Assembly (NCBI RefSeq): GCF_000022545.1
Contig: NC_012883.1
Location: 124,001 to 188,000 of the forward strand
Source: Thermococcus sibiricus MM 739
GTDB lineage: Archaea; Methanobacteriota_B; Thermococci; Thermococcales; Thermococcaceae
Direction: 5' to 3'
Length of the DNA: 64,000 nucleotides
The notes under the pieces are model-generated. The model saw only the letters and a program-made list of their open reading frames with translations. It was not told the origin of the DNA and searched no databases. Below are positions 1-9,398 of this stretch, piece after piece (within the stretch, counting starts at the first letter, position 1; the number at the start of each line of letters is the position of its first letter). The position numbers and the translations under genes are program-made.

Positions 1-622
1 ATATCAATAAAGCACCTTTTATTCTAAGACTTATGAGGATCGCAGCTAGGAATAGTCCGAATAGGAACAAAAGTCCTTGTTTAGTGACGAGTGCAGATGC
101 ATTAAGCCCTGTTAACTGAAGTACCCCTGCCTCATTTACAACTGCTGTTAGGAAACCGACATCGTTGAGACCTATGAATGTTAAGAAAAGGCCTATTCCA
201 GCTCCAACTGCATATTTTTGGCTTAGAGGGATCGCATGGATTATTGCGCTTCTTATTTTGGTCACGGAGAGTATTATGAATAGTATTCCCTCAACAAATA
301 CTGCTGCTAAGGCAACTCTCCAGTCATAACCCATCCCAATAACAACATTATAGGCAAAATAGGCGTTAAGACCCATTCCTGGAGCAAGTGCAAAAGGTTT
401 TTTGGCGTATAATCCCATTATTATGGTGGAAATTCCTGAGGCTAGTGCAGTAACTGCTACAAGGGAGCTGAAAGCATCTTTACCCATTGCATCACTTAAT
501 ATGGCTGGATTCACAAAGAGAATATATGCCATTGTCATGAAGGTTGTAACTCCAGCAAGCACTTCAGTTCTTATATCTGTTCTGTGCTTTTCAAACTCAA
601 AATACCTCTCGAACCATGACAT
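1..622 (-). CDS. NCS2/AzgA-type purine permease, N-terminal part (runs off the left edge)
   Basis: The N-terminal 207 residues of a polytopic membrane protein are visible; the rest lies beyond the window. The start MSWFERYFEF followed by RTEVLAGVTTFMTMAYILFV is typical of the AzgA/PbuG branch of the NCS2 nucleobase transporters, which import guanine, hypoxanthine or adenine with a coupling ion. Helices rich in Gly and Ala (for example ALAPGMGLNAYFAY) match the substrate-site helices of the family. The start is chosen because GAGGTGA lies just upstream at about 626-632. It is divergent from the malic enzyme gene. Substrate within the purines cannot be decided. Confidence 0.85.
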   Translation of the reverse strand, partial: MSWFERYFEFEKHRTDIRTEVLAGVTTFMTMAYILFVNPAILSDAMGKDAFSSLVAVTALASGISTIIMGLYAKKPFALAPGMGLNAYFAYNVVIGMGYDWRVALAAVFVEGILFIILSVTKIRSAIIHAIPLSQKYAVGAGIGLFLTFIGLNDVGFLTAVVNEAGVLQLTGLNASALVTKQGLLFLFGLFLAAILISLRIKGALLI

Positions 623-754
623 CTCGCTCACCTCTAATTGATACAAAAATGATAAAAAGCCCGAATATTTAAATATTTTTGAACATAAAAATGTCAAACA
701 AAAGGCACAATGCGTTTAAGAAGGGTAATGGTCTGAAGAATGGAGGTGATCCTA

Positions 755-2062
755 ATGATAAATGTGAAATTTAGAGAAAAGATCAGGGAATTTGCTCTTG
801 AATATCATAAAAATAATCTTCCCGGAAACGGGAAAATAGAGATTATTCCGAAGGTGAAGGTAGAGGATCCTTATGACCTTAGTCTTGCATATACTCCCGG
901 AGTCGCTGAACCATGCAAAGCCATTGCTAACGGAGAGAGCTATGAAAATTATACCATAATCCCAAACACAGTGGCAGTTATTTCTGATGGGTCTGCAGTT
1001 CTTGGTCTTGGTGATGTCGGAATTTTGGCAGGGATGCCAGTTTTAGAAGGGAAATGTGTTCTTTTTAAGGCATTAGCGGGAGTAGATGCTTTTCCAATAC
1101 TAATTGATACTAAAGATATTGATGAGATTGTAAACACTGTGAAATTAATTTCAAAGGGATTTGGTGGGATAAACCTTGAAGATATATCTGCTCCAAGGTG
1201 TTTCGAAATTGAAGAAAAACTAAAGAAGGAATTGGATATCCCGGTTTTTCATGATGATCAACATGGGACTGCCGTTGTTACCCTCGCAGGCCTTATAAAT
1301 GCATTAAAGATTGTTGGTAAGAAATTTGCAGATATAAAAGTGGTTATAAAAGGGGCAGGTGCAGCAGGGATTGCAATAGCCAAAATACTCCACCAGAGAG
1401 GGATTAGAGAAATATTAATAGTTGATAGAAAAGGGATAATACATGAGGGTAGAGAGGATCTGAATCCCTACAAAAGAGAGGTGGCTAAGTTTAACATAAA
1501 TGGGATAGAAGGAGAATTAATTGATGCTATTAACGGGGCAGATGTTTTTATAGGTGTTAGTGTAGGAGAAAGCGTGAGTAAAGAGGTAATCAGAAGAATG
1601 AGTGATGATGCTATTGTTTTTGCTTTGGCAAATCCAATTCCAGAGATCATGCCTGAGAAAGCTAAGGAAGCTGGAGCGAGAATAATCGCTACTGGTAGAA
1701 GTGATTATCCAAATCAAATAAACAATGTTCTTGGATTTCCTGGGATATTTAGAGGGGCTTTAGATGTTAGGGCAAGAGAAATAACATTCAACATGAACAT
1801 AGCAGCGGCCGAGGCAATAGCTAACACTATTTCAGAAGATGAGTTATTTGAGGACTACATAATCCCTACTCCCCTCCATCCGGAAGTTTATCCAAAAACG
1901 GCCAGAGCAGTTGCAGAACAAGCAATAAAAGATGGAGTAGCAAGAAAAAAAGTTAGTGGGGAATGGGTGGAAGAGCATATCAAAAAGTTGAGATCATTTT
2001 ACTGGCATTATATAGCCCCAATAAATAGAAAAAGGAGGAAATTCAAAAAAGAAGTTGATTAA
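755..2062 (+). CDS. Malic enzyme (malate dehydrogenase, oxaloacetate-decarboxylating)
   Basis: Converts malate to pyruvate and CO2 with reduction of NAD(P). The 435-residue length fits the short archaeal/bacterial form without the phosphotransacetylase tail of MaeB. Visible family residues are Tyr46 in LAYTPGVA, Lys100 in PVLEGK, the metal-binding NLEDISAP at 140-147, the FHDDQHGT segment at 166-172, and the dinucleotide-binding GAGAAG near residue 200. The ATG at 755 is preferred over an in-frame ATG at 740 because the latter overlaps the strong GGAGGTGAT ribosome binding site at 742-750. Its stop overlaps the convergent dphB stop by four bases. It connects C4 acids to pyruvate, complementing PEPCK at 25 kb. 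Confidence 0.93.
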   Translation: MINVKFREKIREFALEYHKNNLPGNGKIEIIPKVKVEDPYDLSLAYTPGVAEPCKAIANGESYENYTIIPNTVAVISDGSAVLGLGDVGILAGMPVLEGKCVLFKALAGVDAFPILIDTKDIDEIVNTVKLISKGFGGINLEDISAPRCFEIEEKLKKELDIPVFHDDQHGTAVVTLAGLINALKIVGKKFADIKVVIKGAGAAGIAIAKILHQRGIREILIVDRKGIIHEGREDLNPYKREVAKFNINGIEGELIDAINGADVFIGVSVGESVSKEVIRRMSDDAIVFALANPIPEIMPEKAKEAGARIIATGRSDYPNQINNVLGFPGIFRGALDVRAREITFNMNIAAAEAIANTISEDELFEDYIIPTPLHPEVYPKTARAVAEQAIKDGVARKKVSGEWVEEHIKKLRSFYWHYIAPINRKRRKFKKEVD

Positions 2063-2853
2063 ACCTCTTTTAATATTTCCTTTGGAGCATTGGCGAATTC
2101 CACTAAATACTCTGCTTCCACTATGTGGAGCTTTCCAGGCACTATCAAAATGTGGGGTTGCTTTCCAAAATCTTCTTTTATCATTTCTCTTACATATCCT
2201 GCTTTAAGTGTTGGAGTTAGTGATCCTGCCCGGGCAAGAATGACTACTAATGTATCCTCAGTAAAAATCTCTTCTTTTTTCATTTCTTCAACTTGTAGTA
2301 GAATATTCATGGCCTCATTGGCAGTCATATATTTTTTCTGTTCTGCCTTTATGTCAAGGAAGAGAAGTGTATGGAGGCCCCTTTCTTTATTTTCTTTTAT
2401 TACCTCATAATGGCTTGTTGGAAACCAATTTTTCTCGGGATATGCGACAGTAGCACTCTTACCAAATTTATAAATCTGGAGGCCGGTTATTGAGATAGCG
2501 GAGTATATTGATGGAGCATGAATGACATAACTCCTTACCCCCATCTGTTTTGCTCTTATTCTAAGATCTGCATGAGTTGTGGCAACCATGGGATCCCCTG
2601 CGGTTAAAAAGGCCACATCCCTTTCTTTGGCGTTATTTAGAACTATCTTTTCAAAGTTCAACTCTACATCCTCCCTGCTTAGAAGCTTTATGGGTTTTCC
2701 TATCTGCTGTTCTATTTTTTCTATCGTGGTTCCTGCTAGGAGTGAAGTATAGAACTCCGCAAACACTAAGTCGCAGTTCTTTGCAATCTCTAAACCTTTT
2801 AGAGTAATATCCTTCTCATCGTAAAGTCCTAGACCGATGAAATAAATTGACAT
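2059..2853 (-). CDS. dphB: Diphthine synthase (DphB), SAM-dependent methyltransferase
   Basis: Methylates the modified histidine of elongation factor 2 on the way to diphthamide. The 264-residue length and the start MSIYFIGLGLYDEKDIT agree with archaeal DphB, a member of the tetrapyrrole-methylase fold. Family signatures are the glycine-rich GLGLYDE at the N-terminus and LTAGDPMVATTH near residues 83-94, which shape the SAM pocket. The chosen ATG follows GGTGATTAAA; an upstream in-frame start would add 16 residues without a ribosome binding site. It is divergent from bpsA across about 120 bases and converges with the malic enzyme gene. Confidence 0.95.
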   Translation of the reverse strand: MSIYFIGLGLYDEKDITLKGLEIAKNCDLVFAEFYTSLLAGTTIEKIEQQIGKPIKLLSREDVELNFEKIVLNNAKERDVAFLTAGDPMVATTHADLRIRAKQMGVRSYVIHAPSIYSAISITGLQIYKFGKSATVAYPEKNWFPTSHYEVIKENKERGLHTLLFLDIKAEQKKYMTANEAMNILLQVEEMKKEEIFTEDTLVVILARAGSLTPTLKAGYVREMIKEDFGKQPHILIVPGKLHIVEAEYLVEFANAPKEILKEV

Positions 2854-2972
2854 TTTAATCACCATTTTTCTTATGAAATTGAGGCTAAAAAAGTATTCCA
2901 AAAACTTTAAAATGGATGCATCTGAACTTTTTCCGGCAATTTTGATTAAGAATTTTGTTGGAGGGAGTGAAG

Positions 2973-4025
2973 ATGAGGAAGATTGTGGAGAGAGTTAAAG
3001 AGAAGACTTCAATTCCAATTTATGAGAGAAAGGTCGAGAATGTATTAAGTGCCATTCTAGCGAGCAATGATCCATGGAAGATAGTTGATCTGAGTGAGGA
3101 GCCACTTCCCCTTGTAGTAGCAATTGTTGAGGCCCTTCATGATACAGGGTATGTGGAATTCAAAAATGGCATATTGCTTACTCAAAAAGGTAAAGAGCTT
3201 GTGGAAAAGTATGGAATCGGAAAGAGAGAAGATTACACCTGTAAAAATTGTAAAGGAAAGACTGTTGAAGTTGATGCATTTAGTGACCTTCTTGAGCAGT
3301 TCAGGGAAATCGTGAAGGAGAGACCTGAACCAAAGCACGAATTTGATCAGGCCTATGTGACCCCAGAGACAACAATCGCAAGAGTGGCTTTAATGCATAC
3401 GAGAGGTGATTTGAAAAATAAAGAAGTCTTTGTTCTAGGGGATGATGATCTTACAAGCATTGCTCTAATGCTCTCCAGTCTTCCAAAGCGAATTGCTGTT
3501 CTTGATATTGATGATAGGCTCACAAACTTCATTAAAAAAACAGCAGAAGAGTTGGGTTATAATAATGTGGAAATATTCACTTTTGATCTTAGAAAGCCCT
3601 TACCTGAGTATGCTATTAGGAAATTCGATACCTTTATCACAGACCCTCCCGAGACAGTTGAGGCAATTAGGGCCTTCGTGGGAAGAGGCATAGCCACACT
3701 CAAAGGGCCTGGGTGCGCCGGTTACTTTGGAATCACGAGAAGGGAAAGCTCAGTTGATAAGTGGCACCAGATAGAGAAACTCCTTATAACTGAGTTCAAT
3801 GTTGCTATCACAGATATAATAAGAAACTTCAATGAGTACGTCAACTGGGGATACGTTGAGGAAACAAGAGCCTGGAAGCTTTTACCGATAAAGACCATGC
3901 CCACGTACAACTGGTACACGAGCTACATGTTTAGAATTCAAACCATTGAAGGATCTAGGGGTTATGAAGAGGAAATTACTGTTGGCCAAGAACTTTATGA
4001 CGACGAGGAAAGCTCAACAACTTGA
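2973..4025 (+). CDS. bpsA: N4-bis(aminopropyl)spermidine synthase, branched-chain polyamine synthase
   Basis: Transfers aminopropyl groups from decarboxylated SAM onto spermidine to make the branched quaternary polyamine that stabilises nucleic acids at high temperature in Thermococcales. The 350-residue protein has an N-terminal winged-helix-like region, a CKNC pair at 90-93 suggestive of a small metal or disulfide site, then a Rossmann methyltransferase-like domain with GDDD at 156-159, LDID at 177-180 and DPPE at 224-227, acidic motifs characteristic of this family. The ATG at 2973 has GGAGGGAGTGA just upstream; a TTG at 2955 is in frame but overlaps no better signal. A TATA-like element (CTTTAAAA) lies in the dphB-bpsA spacer. 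Confidence 0.93.
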   Translation: MRKIVERVKEKTSIPIYERKVENVLSAILASNDPWKIVDLSEEPLPLVVAIVEALHDTGYVEFKNGILLTQKGKELVEKYGIGKREDYTCKNCKGKTVEVDAFSDLLEQFREIVKERPEPKHEFDQAYVTPETTIARVALMHTRGDLKNKEVFVLGDDDLTSIALMLSSLPKRIAVLDIDDRLTNFIKKTAEELGYNNVEIFTFDLRKPLPEYAIRKFDTFITDPPETVEAIRAFVGRGIATLKGPGCAGYFGITRRESSVDKWHQIEKLLITEFNVAITDIIRNFNEYVNWGYVEETRAWKLLPIKTMPTYNWYTSYMFRIQTIEGSRGYEEEITVGQELYDDEESSTT

Positions 4026-4091
4026 CCTTTTCCACATTTTTGTTCCATAAGGTTTAAATTTGTTGTTTAGGAACTTTTTCAGGTGAGAAAA

Positions 4092-4686
<595 letters not shown>

Positions 4687-4694
4687 TCTCTCTG

Positions 4695-4720
4695 TTGGTT
4701 TTTCTTTTGTTTTACTTTTA
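4695..4720 (+). terminator. T-rich transcription terminator after the first ferredoxin
   Basis: A run of T-rich clusters begins a few bases after the ferredoxin stop codon. Thermococcales RNA polymerase terminates at such oligo-T tracts without needing a hairpin. Confidence 0.5.
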
Positions 4721-4730
4721 CTTCTCCAAA

Positions 4731-4761
4731 CCTTGCCCTTCGGGGCGGGGGAGGAGATCAG
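4731..4761 (+). mobile_element. GC-rich hairpin resembling the right end of an IS200/IS605-type element
   Basis: CCTTGCCC at 4731-4738, a TTCG tetraloop, and GGGCGGGG at 4743-4750 pair into an eight-base stem with two G-T pairs, followed by GAGGAGATCAG. A compact hairpin followed by a G-rich run and a TCA-containing end is the layout I associate with IS200/IS605 right ends and the 3' part of TnpB guide RNAs; the second candidate in this window is at 38111-38154. No transposase or TnpB gene is adjacent, so this would be a relic. An ordinary RNA hairpin between two ferredoxin genes is the alternative. Confidence 0.35.
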
Positions 4762-4846
4762 TCTTTATCTTCTTTCCCTCTAAAATATGAGGTATAACCT
4801 TTAGTTTGAAAAAAATTTTTAAACTTATGTTTTTCTCTATTTTTGA

Positions 4847-5047
<201 letters not shown>

Positions 5048-5065
5048 ATTCTTTTCCTTTTTTAT
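5048..5065 (+). terminator. T-rich terminator after the second ferredoxin
   Basis: Immediately after the stop codon the sequence becomes a T-rich tract with a run of seven T, the usual Thermococcales termination signal. It separates this gene from the convergent pncB gene. Confidence 0.55.
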
Positions 5066-5146
5066 TACTCTTCTCGACTTCGCGGTTTTTGCATGTGCAG
5101 TTTTCCATGCCTTTTTGGGAAGAAAAGTTGTCAAAAAGAAAGAACG

Positions 5147-6319
5147 TCAATCCAGTGTCAGTCCAAACTTTTTCGCCTGTTCGAGCACATATTCCCTAAT
5201 TTCTTTGGCTTTTGGAAGTTCCGCGACTATTTCTCCGTTTTCGATAAGAGGCTTCAAGAGAGGTTCAACTTTTGCTCCACAAACCGGGCACTTTTCGAGT
5301 TTTTTCTCCGCTGGAACCCTGTGATAGTGCCCGTTCTCACAGCGGTACACCTGTTTTCTTCCGCTAAGCTTTCCTCTCTTTGTTAGAGGCTTTCCTTCCA
5401 CCTCAACAATATCGAGGGAAAAATCCACTGGTTTTGCACTTGCTATACTCCCCCCAACACCAAAGGCATCGGCTACATCTGCAAGCTCTTTAAGACTCTC
5501 CTCGTCAAGGCCACCGCTTAAGAAGATTTTCACATGCTCATACCCTCTTAAATCAAGCTCCCATCTTACCTCTTCCACTATGCGCTTGAAGTTTCCTCTC
5601 CTTGAGCTTGGTGTGTCAAGTCTCACTGCGTTAAGTCTCTCTCCGAGGGTCTCAGCGGCCATAACTGCTTCGAATTTCTCATCGCAGAGAGTATCTACAA
5701 GGGCCGTCCTTGGTACTTCGGGGGGCATGATCTCATCGAAGTACTTCCAGGCCTTTACCTGATCTCCAACTGTTAGGATTAATGCATGGGGCATTGTTCC
5801 AACAGCTTTTTCTCCAATCATCTCTGCCCCCAGCACACCGCTTACACCATCGCATCCACCTATAAAAGCTGAACGATCTATCATTGGTGCTATAGCTGGA
5901 TGCATGTGTCTTATTCCAAATGAATACACTGGTTTAAACTTTGCTGCGATTTTTGTTCTCAATGCTGCAGTTGCGATCCCACTTGCCTGACTTAACATTC
6001 CGAGTAAAGCAGTCTCAAAAATTCCAAATTCTTTGTAGTATCCTTCGATTTGCATTACCGACTCAAATGGGTGGAAGATCGTCCCCTCGGGCATAGAGTA
6101 AACGTTTACTGGATGTCCTTCTAGGAGCTTTGCGACTTCTTCAACTCCAGCCAAAACTCCCCAATTCCAGCCTTTTGGAAGGGAAGTTGTGGAAATATCG
6201 GCAAAAACTTTTTTGTGTATCCCTTTCTCTTCAAGTATCTTTTTAGTCCTGATAAAATAAACATCAGTAGTTTTACCGCTTTTTATCTCATCTTCATGTG
6301 CTATGTAAAAATCTTTCAT
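5147..6319 (-). CDS. pncB: Nicotinate phosphoribosyltransferase
   Basis: Makes nicotinate mononucleotide from nicotinate and PRPP in NAD salvage. The 390-residue protein has the archaeal NAPRTase layout: an N-terminal domain, SFGIRHMHPAIAPMIDR near residues 133-149, a TIM-barrel with FLSGGLDEESL, and GVGGSIASAKPVDFSLDIVE for the phosphate-binding C-terminal loop. A C-terminal CENGHYH and CPVCGAK pair look like a small zinc ribbon, as in other archaeal members. The start is preceded by GAGAGGTGG. It is convergent with the ferredoxin and followed upstream by the PTPS-like gene on the same strand. Confidence 0.92.
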   Translation of the reverse strand: MKDFYIAHEDEIKSGKTTDVYFIRTKKILEEKGIHKKVFADISTTSLPKGWNWGVLAGVEEVAKLLEGHPVNVYSMPEGTIFHPFESVMQIEGYYKEFGIFETALLGMLSQASGIATAALRTKIAAKFKPVYSFGIRHMHPAIAPMIDRSAFIGGCDGVSGVLGAEMIGEKAVGTMPHALILTVGDQVKAWKYFDEIMPPEVPRTALVDTLCDEKFEAVMAAETLGERLNAVRLDTPSSRRGNFKRIVEEVRWELDLRGYEHVKIFLSGGLDEESLKELADVADAFGVGGSIASAKPVDFSLDIVEVEGKPLTKRGKLSGRKQVYRCENGHYHRVPAEKKLEKCPVCGAKVEPLLKPLIENGEIVAELPKAKEIREYVLEQAKKFGLTLD

Positions 6320-6374
6320 TTTTCTCCACCTCTCATTACATTATTTCCATCAAATTTTAGCTTTTTGGTAGAGG

Positions 6375-6722
6375 CTAAAACTCAAATTCAACTCCATTTT
6401 CCTCTCCTTCCCACAGAACAATTTTATGCAACCTAATCCCTTGGGGTAAGTCCATCTTAACTTGTTCCGCGATCCAAAGAGCAATGTTCTCCGTTGTGGG
6501 ATTTTCAAAGAGTCTGTTTAGATTTTTATGCCTCAACGGAGCAATAGCATCATTTAATATCTTTCTAAGCTCCAAGAAATCCATTATGTATCCTTCTCTT
6601 ACTTCCCCTTCAATGAAAATTTCGCCTCTGAAAGTATGTCCGTGAATCTCTTCAAGTTCTCCATTTATCTTTATTGCATGGGCAGCATCAAACACAAACT
6701 TTTCCCTAATTCTGGATTTCAT
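6375..6722 (-). CDS. 6-pyruvoyl-tetrahydropterin synthase / QueD family protein
   Basis: A 115-residue T-fold protein of the PTPS/QueD family. Zinc ligands are visible as H15 in DAAHAI and H27/H29 in EIHGHTF, and the C-terminal LHKIVLWEGEENG carries the conserved pterin-anchoring glutamate. The nucleophilic cysteine four residues before HGH in canonical QueD is absent: residue 23 is Leu and residues 24-25 are Glu. Glutamate next to HGH is the PTPS-III arrangement, so a role in folate-type pterin or archaeosine precursor synthesis is possible but undecided. The start context is weak. It is divergent from the small gene at 6777. Confidence 0.8.
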   Translation of the reverse strand: MKSRIREKFVFDAAHAIKINGELEEIHGHTFRGEIFIEGEVREGYIMDFLELRKILNDAIAPLRHKNLNRLFENPTTENIALWIAEQVKMDLPQGIRLHKIVLWEGEENGVEFEF

Positions 6723-6776
6723 ATTCCCACCGAAAGAGTTTTTGGGTTTGGTAGTTAAAACACTTTGGTGAGGGCC

Positions 6777-7046
6777 ATGGGTTGCGGGATCGAGGTTCCA
6801 GCTCAGAGGGTCTTAGCTGGAGGGGTAATAGTTTATGTTGATAAGGAGAGCTTTTACAGACTTTTGGAGCTTAAAGAGAAGCCTTTTTGTATAGTTGGAG
6901 AATTATCTTCAGCTGGCTTTGGCCTAAAAAAGACTAAAGTTACAATTATACCTTTTGAAGGGGCATTGATCGTTTACAGAGGAGAAGTTGAGTTACCTGA
7001 AAAGTGCATACTCGTTAAAGCATCGGAGATAAGTATTAGCAAGTGA
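6777..7046 (+). CDS. Small conserved-looking protein of unknown function
   Basis: I do not recognise this 89-residue protein. It starts MGCGIEVPAQRVLAGG and is a soluble alpha/beta chain with two cysteines near the N- and mid-region (C3, C38) and a third near the C-terminus; there is no signal peptide or transmembrane segment. GGTGAGG directly precedes the ATG; TTG and GTG codons at 6765 and 6768 are in frame but overlap that signal. Codon usage resembles the neighbours. It is divergent from the PTPS-like gene and followed by the independent metG promoter. Confidence 0.6.
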   Translation: MGCGIEVPAQRVLAGGVIVYVDKESFYRLLELKEKPFCIVGELSSAGFGLKKTKVTIIPFEGALIVYRGEVELPEKCILVKASEISISK

Positions 7047-7108
7047 TTATGCAATACCAGACATATTCTTGTATGTTTAAAATAACCCACCGTAATATTT
7101 AAAATTGG

Positions 7109-7123
7109 CAAGAACTTATAAAG
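7109..7123 (+). promoter_or_regulatory. BRE/TATA promoter of metG
   Basis: CAAGAA plus CTTATAAAG (TATA at 7115-7123) lies about 32 bases upstream of the ATG at 7155, leaving a short leader that holds the GGAGGTGAT ribosome binding site. Confidence 0.65.
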
Positions 7124-7154
7124 GGCAACGAGTTAGTCTTTGGAGGTGATAAGG

Positions 7155-9338
7155 ATGAGATTCACAGTGACATCTGCTTTGCCTTACGCTAATGGCCCTA
7201 TTCATGCAGGACATTTGGCCGGAGCCTATCTGCCGGCGGATATATTCGTACGTTACTTGAGGTTAAAAGGAGAGGACGTTGTATTTATATGTGGAACAGA
7301 TGAGCATGGTACACCAATAACTTTCAGAGCCCTTAAAGAAGGAAAGAGCCCAAGGGAAATAGTTGATTACTATCATGAACATATCAAGACAACTTTTGAA
7401 AGGGCTAAAATTAGCTTTGATTACTTTGGTAGAACTGAGCTCCCGGTTCATTATCGGATAAGTCAGGAATTCTTCCTTAAAGCTCTTGAAAATGAGTACT
7501 TGATTAAGAAAGTTGAAAAACAAGCTTATTGTGAGCATGATAAAATGTTCTTACCTGACAGGTATGTTATTGGGACATGCCCTTACTGCGGTGCTGAAGA
7601 ACAAAGAGGAGATCAATGTGAAGTCTGTGGACATCCACTAACTCCGGAGAAACTTATAAATCCGAAATGTAATATCTGTGGAAACTCAATTACCTTTAGG
7701 GACTCAGCCCATTACTATATAAGAATGCAAGAATTTCAAGAAAAACTTAAGGATTGGGTTCTCAGGCAAGAACACTGGAAATCAAATGTTAGAAACACTG
7801 TGTTAGGATGGATTAATGAAGGTTTGGAAGAGAGAGCAATAACCCGGGATTTAGGTTGGGGGATTCCGGTTCCGCTGGAAGATGAAGATGTTAAAGGAAA
7901 AGTCCTCTACGTATGGTTTGAAGCCCCAATTGGTTATATCTCAATAACAATAGAACACTTCAAAAAACTTGGAAAAGAGGATGAGTGGAAAAAATACTGG
8001 TTTAACATTGATGGTGAAACAAGGGTAATCCATTTCATTGGAAAGGACAATGTTCCATTCCACGCCATATTCTGGCCAGCATTCTTAATGGCTTACGGTA
8101 AGTATAAAGACGAGAAAGGAGAATTTGAATGGAATCTTCCATATGACATCCCGGCAAACGAATACCTAAATCTTGAGGGAAGAAAGTTCTCAACAAGTAG
8201 AAATTGGGCGATATGGGTTCATGAGTTCCTTGATGCATTCCCTGCAGATTATTTAAGATACTACCTAACAGCTATAATGCCTGAAACAAGGGACAGTGAC
8301 TTTAGCTTGGGAGACTTCAAAAAGAAAATAAACGAGGAACTTGTGAACAATCTTGGAAACTTTGTACACCGAGCACTGACCTTTGTGAACAGGTATTTTG
8401 ATGGGAAGGTTCCAGAAACTGGAGAACTTGATGACCTTGACAGAAAAGCACTCAAAGAAATTGAAAAAACCTTTGAGGAAGTAAATAGGCTTATTTCGAG
8501 ATATCAGTTTAAGGAAGCTCTCAAGAGGGTAATGGCCCTAGCAATATTTGGAAACCAGTACTTTGACTATCAGAGGCCATGGAAGACTGCTAAGACTGAT
8601 AAAGTTAGAACAGGGACAACCATAAATGTATCTCTCCAAATCGTTAAGGCCCTTGGGATTCTCCTTGAGCCATTCCTTCCAGATGCTAGTGAGAAAATCT
8701 GGCACCTGCTTAACATTGAAGAAGTAAAAAGATGGGAATTCATCCCACTAGAGGCAGGCCAAAAAGTTAGAAAGGCCGAAATTCTCTTTAGAAAGGTCAG
8801 CGATGAGGACATTATAGCATATGTAGTTAGCTACATAGGCAAAGGAAATCCAGAAAGCGCAAGAATTCTCTTAGATAAGTACTACAAAATGGAGGATGTT
8901 ATTAAGGTAGCTAAAGAGAGACTTGGGGATGAAAGTGAAATAATTCTTAGGAGGATTTATGGGGAGAAGATAGAAATCACACCTAAAAAAGAAAAAAAGG
9001 AGGGTAGTAAAGTGAGCTATGTGAAATTTGAGGAATTTGCAAAACTTGATATAAGAATTGGAAAGATAATTGGTGTTGAAGACCATCCAAATGCAGACAA
9101 GCTTTACTTGATTAAGGTGGATCTTGGAGATGAAGTCAGACAACTCGTAGCAGGCCTGAAAAAGTACTATAAAAAGGAAGAGTTGCTCAATAGGTACGTA
9201 GCTGTAATAACAAACCTTGAGCCTAAGAAACTCAGAGGAATCGAGAGTCAGGGAATGATCTTGGCTGCAGATGATGGCAAAGATGTTGCTTTGCTAACTC
9301 CAGAAAAAGAAGTTAAACTTGGAGCAAAGGTAAGGTGA
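7155..9338 (+). CDS. metG: Methionyl-tRNA synthetase with C-terminal tRNA-binding domain
   Basis: Charges tRNA-Met. The 727-residue class I enzyme shows the HIGH-type HAGH at 17-20 and the KMSKS-type KFSTS at 344-348. Zinc knuckle cysteines are CPYC at 142-145, CEVC at 155-158 and CNIC at 172-175. After the anticodon-binding helical domain a linker leads to a Trbp111-like OB-fold from about residue 620 (FEEFAKLDIRIGKIIGVEDH), which improves tRNA binding; in some archaea this domain is encoded separately, here it is fused. The ATG at 7155 follows GGAGGTGATAAGG. Confidence 0.97.
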   Translation: MRFTVTSALPYANGPIHAGHLAGAYLPADIFVRYLRLKGEDVVFICGTDEHGTPITFRALKEGKSPREIVDYYHEHIKTTFERAKISFDYFGRTELPVHYRISQEFFLKALENEYLIKKVEKQAYCEHDKMFLPDRYVIGTCPYCGAEEQRGDQCEVCGHPLTPEKLINPKCNICGNSITFRDSAHYYIRMQEFQEKLKDWVLRQEHWKSNVRNTVLGWINEGLEERAITRDLGWGIPVPLEDEDVKGKVLYVWFEAPIGYISITIEHFKKLGKEDEWKKYWFNIDGETRVIHFIGKDNVPFHAIFWPAFLMAYGKYKDEKGEFEWNLPYDIPANEYLNLEGRKFSTSRNWAIWVHEFLDAFPADYLRYYLTAIMPETRDSDFSLGDFKKKINEELVNNLGNFVHRALTFVNRYFDGKVPETGELDDLDRKALKEIEKTFEEVNRLISRYQFKEALKRVMALAIFGNQYFDYQRPWKTAKTDKVRTGTTINVSLQIVKALGILLEPFLPDASEKIWHLLNIEEVKRWEFIPLEAGQKVRKAEILFRKVSDEDIIAYVVSYIGKGNPESARILLDKYYKMEDVIKVAKERLGDESEIILRRIYGEKIEITPKKEKKEGSKVSYVKFEEFAKLDIRIGKIIGVEDHPNADKLYLIKVDLGDEVRQLVAGLKKYYKKEELLNRYVAVITNLEPKKLRGIESQGMILAADDGKDVALLTPEKEVKLGAKVR

Positions 9339-9398
9339 GTTTTCTCCCCCATTTTTATGTTTGCTGGATAAATTGAGAAATAATGGCAGGTGAGTAAC

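Noticed and set aside
665-678. AATATTTAAATATT palindrome between the purine permease and malic enzyme genes
   Set aside because: It is a pure A/T palindrome of the kind expected at overlapping TATA elements of divergent promoters; no GC-containing half-site supports an operator.
2059-2062. Four-base overlap of the malic enzyme and dphB stops
   Set aside because: Convergent stop overlaps are common in compact archaeal genomes and carry no special meaning.
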